From Bradyrhizobium sp. WSM471 (GTDB taxonomy: Bacteria; Pseudomonadota; Alphaproteobacteria; Rhizobiales; Xanthobacteraceae), in assembly GCF_000244915.1 (NCBI RefSeq), contig NZ_CM001442.1, positions 6,832,012 to 6,896,011 of the forward strand: 64,000 nt of DNA, written 5' to 3'. The notes below the pieces were generated by a model. That model ran no database searches, was not told the origin of the DNA, and saw nothing but the letters and a program-made list of their open reading frames with translations. Shown in pieces: positions 62,882-64,000 of this stretch (positions are counted from its first letter, which is position 1; every line of letters starts with the position of its first letter). Made by a program: the position numbers and the translations under genes.

Positions 62882-63253
62882 TCAATCAGCCTCAACCACT
62901 TCACATTCCGACACAAGCCGCAGCCGGTCGGCATCCTTTGCGGCGGAGGTGATGACGGCATCGAGCAGGCCCGGAAAACGTGCGTCCAGATCCTCGCGGC
63001 GCAGCCGCATGAAGCGGTTGGTGCCGGCGACGCGGGTCTGCATCAGGCCGCATTCGCGTAGCTTGGCGAAGTGATAGGCCAGATTCGACTTGCCGCTGAG
63101 CCCGTTGAAATCGCCGCAGCACAGCTCGCCGCTGACACGTTCCTGCTGCGCGAGCTGGTACACGATCGCCAATCTGATCGGATCGCTCAGGCAATCCAGA
63201 ACCATCGGCAGTTCAATCTGCTCGCGGGTGGGGTGGGGTGGGGTGCGGCTCAT
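62882..63253 (-). CDS. ArsR family transcriptional regulator
   Basis: A 123-residue winged-helix regulator (LDCLSDPIRLAIVYQLAQQ, KSNLAYHFAKLRECGLMQ). GELCCGDFNG precedes the recognition helix; the Cys pair could sense metal or redox state. It is divergent from an MFS transporter gene, with two identical-length inverted repeats between them. Its codons 4-9 contain a perfect G-quadruplex motif on the opposite strand. Confidence 0.87.
   Translation of the reverse strand: MSRTPPHPTREQIELPMVLDCLSDPIRLAIVYQLAQQERVSGELCCGDFNGLSGKSNLAYHFAKLRECGLMQTRVAGTNRFMRLRREDLDARFPGLLDAVITSAAKDADRLRLVSECEVVEAD
63226..63243 (+). other. G-quadruplex motif
   Basis: GGGTGGGGTGGGGTGGGG has four G runs with single-base loops. 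It is on the plus strand, the template strand of the ArsR gene, within its first codons. Confidence 0.7.
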
Positions 63254-63284
63254 GGTCTGAAGATCATAGCGGAATGGCCTCGAT

Positions 63285-63350
63285 GTTCAATAGTTCTTGA
63301 ACCAATTGACTTCTGACCCGGCCCCATCGATAGTTCAATAAACATTGAAC
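63285..63350. promoter_or_regulatory. Two ArsR operators and MFS promoter
   Basis: 18-bp inverted repeats start with GTTCAA and end with TTGAAC at 63285-63302 and 63333-63350 (the second is GTTCAATAAACATTGAAC). A promoter TTGACT (63306-63311), 17 bases, GATAGT (63329-63334) lies between, so the second operator covers its -10. Confidence 0.7.
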
Positions 63351-63365
63351 ATAGGGAATTCTCGG

Positions 63366-64000
63366 ATGAGCGTGTTCTGGTTGGCCTTGGCGGCCTTTGC
63401 GATCGGCACGGAAGGCTTTGTCATTGCTGGGCTTTTGCCGTCTATCGCAACGGACCTGGCGATTTCCGTCCCCGCCGCCGGGCAGTTGGTCACGGCCTAC
63501 GCGCTCACCTATGCGGTCGGCTCGCCGATCCTGGCGGTGACGCTGAACAATATCGACCGCCGCACCGTGCTGGCCCTGGCGCTATCGACCTTCATCGCCG
63601 GAAACCTCGCGGCGATGGTGGCGTCCAACTACGCCCTGCTGCTGGCCTCGCGCATGCTGATGGCGCTGGGCTCCGGGCTGTGCATGCCGACCGCGCTGGC
63701 CGTATCCGTGGCCGTCGCCGCGCCGGAGCGACGCGGCCGCGCGGTGGCGCTGGTTACCTCGGGCCTCACGGTTGCGACTGTCATCGGCGTTCCCCTCGGC
63801 AATCTCATCGGCAGCCTGCTCGGCTGGCGCGCGACCTTTGCCATGGTCGCGCTGATCGGCGCCGTTGCGCTCGCCGGCCTGCTGCTCGGCCTGCCCCGCG
63901 GCCTGCCGCGCAACACGGCCTCGCTCGGCGATCGGCTGGCAGTGGCGCGTCACCGCAATGTCCTGACCGCGCTTCTGATCACGATCTTATGGGCGCTCGG
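63366..64000 (+). CDS. MFS transporter, partial (runs off the window)
   Basis: The first 211 residues of a major facilitator transporter of the AraJ/YdhP-like drug or sugar efflux type. Starts MSVFWLALAAFAIGTEGFVIAGLLPSI, the GTEGFV motif being typical of these exporters, and has the inter-helix motif LNNIDRRTVL. About six membrane segments are present before the edge. Probably repressed by the divergent ArsR protein. Confidence 0.88.
   Translation, partial: MSVFWLALAAFAIGTEGFVIAGLLPSIATDLAISVPAAGQLVTAYALTYAVGSPILAVTLNNIDRRTVLALALSTFIAGNLAAMVASNYALLLASRMLMALGSGLCMPTALAVSVAVAAPERRGRAVALVTSGLTVATVIGVPLGNLIGSLLGWRATFAMVALIGAVALAGLLLGLPRGLPRNTASLGDRLAVARHRNVLTALLITILWAL

Overview
The window reads as a chromosomal segment of a high-GC alphaproteobacterium, most likely Bradyrhizobium or a close relative. 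The evidence is the rpoD, dnaG, rpoH and carA protein sequences, two EcfG-type promoters (GGAAC-N16-CGTT), a CtrA-type site, and several families of intergenic inverted repeats of the kind I remember from Bradyrhizobium and Rhodopseudomonas. It is mainly core and catabolic genome with one accessory patch around 23-26 kb.

Layout. 0.4-5 kb: cyanuric acid amidohydrolase/barbiturase family enzyme, amidase, double-hotdog thioesterase, internally duplicated small membrane protein. 5-8.5 kb: PoxB-like pyruvate dehydrogenase and dgoK-dgoA for 2-dehydro-3-deoxygalactonate use. 8.5-12.4 kb: luciferase-like flavin monooxygenase plus flavin reductase behind two tandem sigma-54 promoters, facing a gene for a sigma-54 activator. 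12.5-18.3 kb: single-chain acyl-CoA carboxylase, racemase-family protein lacking the usual cysteines, chemoreceptor. 18.6-23.1 kb: two related Cys-containing orphans, TetR/tautomerase pair with twin operators, CobW GTPase plus D-aminoacylase. 23.2-26.3 kb (accessory): an IS110-type element that seems to split a long non-coding repeat, then a lower-GC gene with an HEPN-like motif.

26.5-39 kb: lipoprotein hydrolase, 2H phosphoesterase, tRNA-Glu(CUC), RluA, RpoH, peptidoglycan amidase, diguanylate cyclase, a 23-residue Lys-rich peptide, LysE exporter, receiver-only response regulator, SDR, lytic transglycosylase, OmpA-like protein. 39.3-43.9 kb: rpoD and dnaG of the macromolecular synthesis cluster. 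44-57.8 kb: chlorite-dismutase family protein, two transglutaminase-like proteins, N-formylglutamate amidohydrolase, ArsR-SRPBCC-SRPBCC operon, hybrid histidine kinase, and an epoxide hydrolase/acyl-CoA synthetase/MarR/membrane protein operon. 57.8-64 kb: YqeY protein, hydrolase, carA, cupin, Dps, methyltransferase, a tRNA-like element, and a divergent ArsR/MFS pair cut by the window edge.

No intact anti-phage island or CRISPR array was found. The best candidates for something new are the tRNA-like element at 62.7 kb, the HEPN-like gene at 25.2 kb, the IS110 guide-RNA region, the sigma-54 flavin monooxygenase circuit, and a 5' hairpin that would hide the epoxide hydrolase ribosome binding site. 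All functional calls come from reading the sequence and from memory of the families; no database search was run.
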